This document shows, in pieces, positions 60,636 through 64,000 of a DNA stretch of 64,000 nt. A model generated the notes under the pieces. That model saw only the letters and a program-made list of their open reading frames with translations, was not told where the DNA came from and did no database searches. The number at the start of each line of letters is the position of its first letter. Position 1 is the first letter of the stretch. Position numbers and translations under genes: made by a program. The stretch spans positions 6,229,501 to 6,293,500 of the forward strand of contig NC_068558.1 in the NCBI RefSeq assembly GCF_022201045.2. Reading direction: 5' to 3'. The stretch comes from Citrus sinensis. Lineage: Eukaryota; Streptophyta; Magnoliopsida; Sapindales; Rutaceae.

Positions 60636-61329
60636 AGTGACACATATTTTGATAAATTTAAAAAAGGTGATACATTTTTTAAAAATACTCGAGTAAGTGA
60701 CAATCCGTTAATTTTGCCGTTAACTTTAACTAGAAGAGTAAATTAATTACAAAATAACACTTTGCCCTTAAAATTAATTATAGAATAACTTTTGTGCCCC
60801 TAGAGTAGCTCTAAAATGACATTTCTATCCGTGAAATTAGTTACAAAATATATTTTTGTCCCTTCTTAATTATTTTTTATTTTTTAAATAGAAAAATTAT
60901 TAAAAAATTACATCTAAGTTAATTAACAATTTTTTTGTTAAATCAAACAAATCTTTTTTTTTAAAAAAAATTCTTGTAGAATCAAACTTTGCAGTTAAAT
61001 TTAATAAGAAAATTTTGTTTGATTCAACAAGATTTTTTTTAAATGTATGATTTAACAAAAAAAAGGCCCATTAATTGCACTTAGATGCAATTTTTTATAA
61101 TTTTTTTATTTAAAAATAGAAATTAATTGAGTATGGGCAAAATTATATTTTGCAACTAATTGTAAGAATAGAAATATCATTTTCTAGCTATTATAGGGGC
61201 AAAAAAGTTATTTTATAATTAATTTGTTGTTCTCGTTAAAATTAACGATAAAGTTAACAGACTATCATCTGTTCGAGTATTTTTTAAAAATGTGTCACTT
61301 TTTTAAAATTTATCAAAATATGTGTCACT
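60636..61329. mobile_element. ~0.7 kb long-arm foldback element
   Basis: Left AGTGACACATATTTTGATAA and right, inverted, the same 20 bases match perfectly. Pairing continues with small differences through 'aatactcga', 'ttaattttgccgttaac', 'ttagttacaaaatatatttttg' and 'ttacatctaagt', so the arms are about 300-340 bases and meet near 60960-61050. No coding frame. A TA run adjoins the right end (61330-61343). Confidence 0.8.
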
Positions 61330-61343
61330 ATATATATATATAT

Positions 61344-64000
61344 AAGGGTATTGAAAGCGAAGCGGATTATCACGAAATTAGTGTATGGTTCCCAAAATTA
61401 GATGATAGTTATATTTTGCAATTCAATAAATCTTGATAGATGATAGTTAGTTATGCTTTATGATTTAATAAATCTTGTCAAAAATCATTATAAATAATTC
61501 AAAAAAAATAATTTAAATTGAGCCGATCCATTTGAAGAATCCTAATTCAAAATCTAAAAACTGCCTCAATTTTCAGTTTCAGCATGCTTGGCTGCTTGCT
61601 TTAAGATATGTCATCTTTAGTCAATCCATTGTAGTCAATTGCTTGATTGAGAAGATTCATGAGTTAAAACTTCACACTGATCGAACATTAGGGGGGCAAA
61701 AAAAGTGGTGGGAGAGGAAAATGGTGTGAAGATTCAGAAATTGCTGTGGCTTGGTTTTTTGAAAATGTACTGTCCTTTTCCACCGAGGGTTAAGCATCTA
61801 AAATTGAGGATATGATTATTAAAATATTAATTGGAGGTTAGTGGTCGATTTTGATGTCTGATGAGTCAATCGTCTTGTGAGGCAATAGCCACAACGCAAA
61901 GTCACAACTGTCATCCACTTTATACTGTTAACTGTACGCATAATTTGAACTCTTGGGACAGTTGGACTAACAAAAATACTAAGAGGCTTTTTTTTCGCTC
62001 TTATTGACATTCAAATTTGGATTATTAAAAGGTTAAATGAAAGTGGTTAGACTCGTGATTTATTTCCATTAATTCATAAGATTCCACGGAGCATCTTAAT
62101 TTGGAATTTCAATTAAGTAAAATCTAATTCTCCAATAATGTATGAGTTATAAAACTAAATCTCTGTACTGAAAGTTTTAGTTAAAGTCCTAATTAGACTC
62201 TTTCTTTTGTTTTGGGTGTTAGTCGTGGCACGATACCAATAAAAATAAAAATGCTTGTGATGGCTCAAAAATGGCCAACACGGAGCAATAGGTCAATAGC
62301 GATTAAGAGTCTTTTAATAAAATTCCCCTCTCGGTCAATGGAGAAAAATATCAATTCTTTTGTAGTGCTAAGTGACTGGGTTCAATTTTAACGAAGAAAA
62401 GCTTCATAGCTTGTCATTTCCGAACTTCAATGCTTACTAAAAATCTGGCTTTCTTTACGAAGCTTTTGCTTGAAGCTCGATGTCCTTTTTTCCATCTTAA
62501 TATGCAATTCATGCTTTTTTTCCCCCCTACTTGATCGGATATATTAAGGACAATTTGATCAGTTGGTAAGAATTAATTTACAGGAATTTATTATAAGGTA
62601 AAGAAACCAGTAATAACTGATGGGGCATCATGATGAATTAAAAAAAAAAAAAGAGCCACGTAATTTGTATTTTATATAAGTGAAAATACAATATAACGAG
62701 AACCTCTCAAAAAGTAGGTCATTAAAATCATTGAAATAAATTTAAATATAATTAAAAAAAATTTAAGTGGGAAACCAAATCTATCAAATTTACACACTTT
62801 ATTTCAAATAGTGATAATGATGTATGAAATAGGTTATTTCAAATTTTGAGATCAAATTAAATTTAGGCCGATTAGGTTAGAGTTTGACTATGATACCTTA
62901 AAAGTATTGTGTCCTCCAATTTGGGGGCCATATTTTAGTCAAAAAGTCAACAAAAATTAATGAAATGTGATTATCTAATGATGCCTACATTGTAAGGTAT
63001 CATAATCACAGTTTATCATGTTGGAGTCGTTCTAAATTTTATTTAACACTCCTCCATTCATATTTAAAACATTTTTCACTCTGATTGGAATCAAATGAAT
63101 ATTTAATTTTTCTCTTCAATACGTAAGTCATGAAACTAAATTTTGTTAAAAATTAAAATAATAATGGATGATTTAAAACAAAGAATGTGAAGTAGATGTA
63201 GGAAAAAATAGGTCTCGAACTAAAGGCGTGCAAAACATTATTGTTTTGAAGTCCACTTGTGATTTTCTTTGATCTTATGCAAGATTGAGATGAATTAAGG
63301 TGGGTAATTACACGTTTAATAAGTGAGTTTGTTGAGGAGTCCATTTTTTTTTTTTTTATGTCAAATTAATGATTCTCGAGCTTCCCTTTAATGGTTTCGG
63401 ATGTAATCGTTTTGTCACGAAGTATCACTTAAATCACTTGAGTTTACATATATATTTTTTCCTCCCTCTATAACTTTTTCGTGATTAATCCTTTGCTTTT
63501 AAAAAACATTATAAATATTACAAATAATTTCAATTTTACCGGCAGTATACTCATGATTCATCAGCCCCCGAATAACTTTTTTTTTTTTTTTTTTGGTGAA
63601 TTATATATTGAATATCTAAAAAGGTTGTTGACGCACACATGGTGCATGATTTTGTTACACACGCACACACAGAGCGAAAGAGAGATGCCAACTTCGATTG
63701 ATACTAACAGGAGCTAGAGGCATGTTAAGTAATGAGTGCCCATTTTTGCCAAATAAAATTACACTTAATAAATGGCTTATTTTCATTTGTTAGATTAGTA
63801 TAATTCCACAGTTGCATTTATTATTATTATTATTATTTTTTAACCTTTTTATCGCGTCAACTTTTAATGATGCCTTTCCTCAGTGAAATTAATAGGGTCT
63901 TTCGCGACCTCAGTCAATATACCATATGCATGCTCTCATTTTCAATCAAAATGTAATACGCACCTTGTTGCGTTTCCTCCTTAAGAGGGTTTTTATTCAA
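61344..64000. other. Right-edge gene-free stretch
   Basis: No gene recognised. AT-rich with simple runs (A run near 62641, T runs near 63346 and 63577, TTA run at 63819-63837). Small open frames (61532-61729, 63481-63717) have no family resemblance. Confidence 0.4.

Noticed and set aside
1-64000. CRISPR arrays, operons, tRNA or rRNA genes, bacterial-type signals
   Set aside because: None were seen, and the spliced genes and plant families show nuclear plant DNA where the bacterial categories do not apply.

Overview
This window is nuclear DNA from a dicot plant. It has AT-rich intergenic DNA, short GT-AG introns, plant-type protein families, plant U6 promoters (USE plus TATA) and many MITEs. 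The class II photolyase and neighbouring proteins look to me like a rosid, most probably Citrus (Sapindales). That assignment is from memory and was not searched.

Layout. 0-5.2 kb: a DUF1442 gene (+) and an organellar ICT1-type GGQ peptidyl-tRNA hydrolase (-), convergent. 5.2-11 kb: degenerate repeats, a 5'-truncated LINE with a clean target-site duplication, and a ~1.95 kb Harbinger-like element. 11.3-19 kb: two minus-strand genes, a myeloid leukemia factor (MLF)-like protein and a DHHC S-acyltransferase of the PAT13/PAT14 type. 19-25 kb: gene-free, with a TTA-flanked MITE and a ~1.3 kb Mutator-like element. 25-31.7 kb: an IRK-interacting-protein-like gene (+) convergent with a nine-exon class II CPD photolyase (-). 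33.2-36.3 kb: a tandem duplication in which each unit carries a U6 snRNA-like gene with its own Pol III promoter. The second unit was later hit by a hAT MITE, and the unoccupied site survives in the first unit. 36.4-39.6 kb: unassigned coding-like fragments and an intronless, decayed Yellow-Stripe-Like transporter copy (-). 39.7-56.4 kb: no recognised gene, but hAT, Tourist and other TIR elements, microsatellites and a perfect alternating purine/pyrimidine palindrome. 56.4-58.7 kb: a large intact single-exon gene for a BED-finger, hAT-transposase-derived protein that looks domesticated. 58.8-64 kb: gene-free, with two strongly palindromic TIR elements.

The genes are independent housekeeping or signalling functions, not a pathway. 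From memory, DUF1442-ICT1 and photolyase-BED/hAT neighbour pairs also occur in two duplicated blocks of Arabidopsis chromosome 1, so the window may keep an order that is split there. I found no convincing new biological system. The most informative structures are the U6 tandem duplication with its paired empty and filled MITE sites, the intronless YSL copy, and the nested foldback elements.
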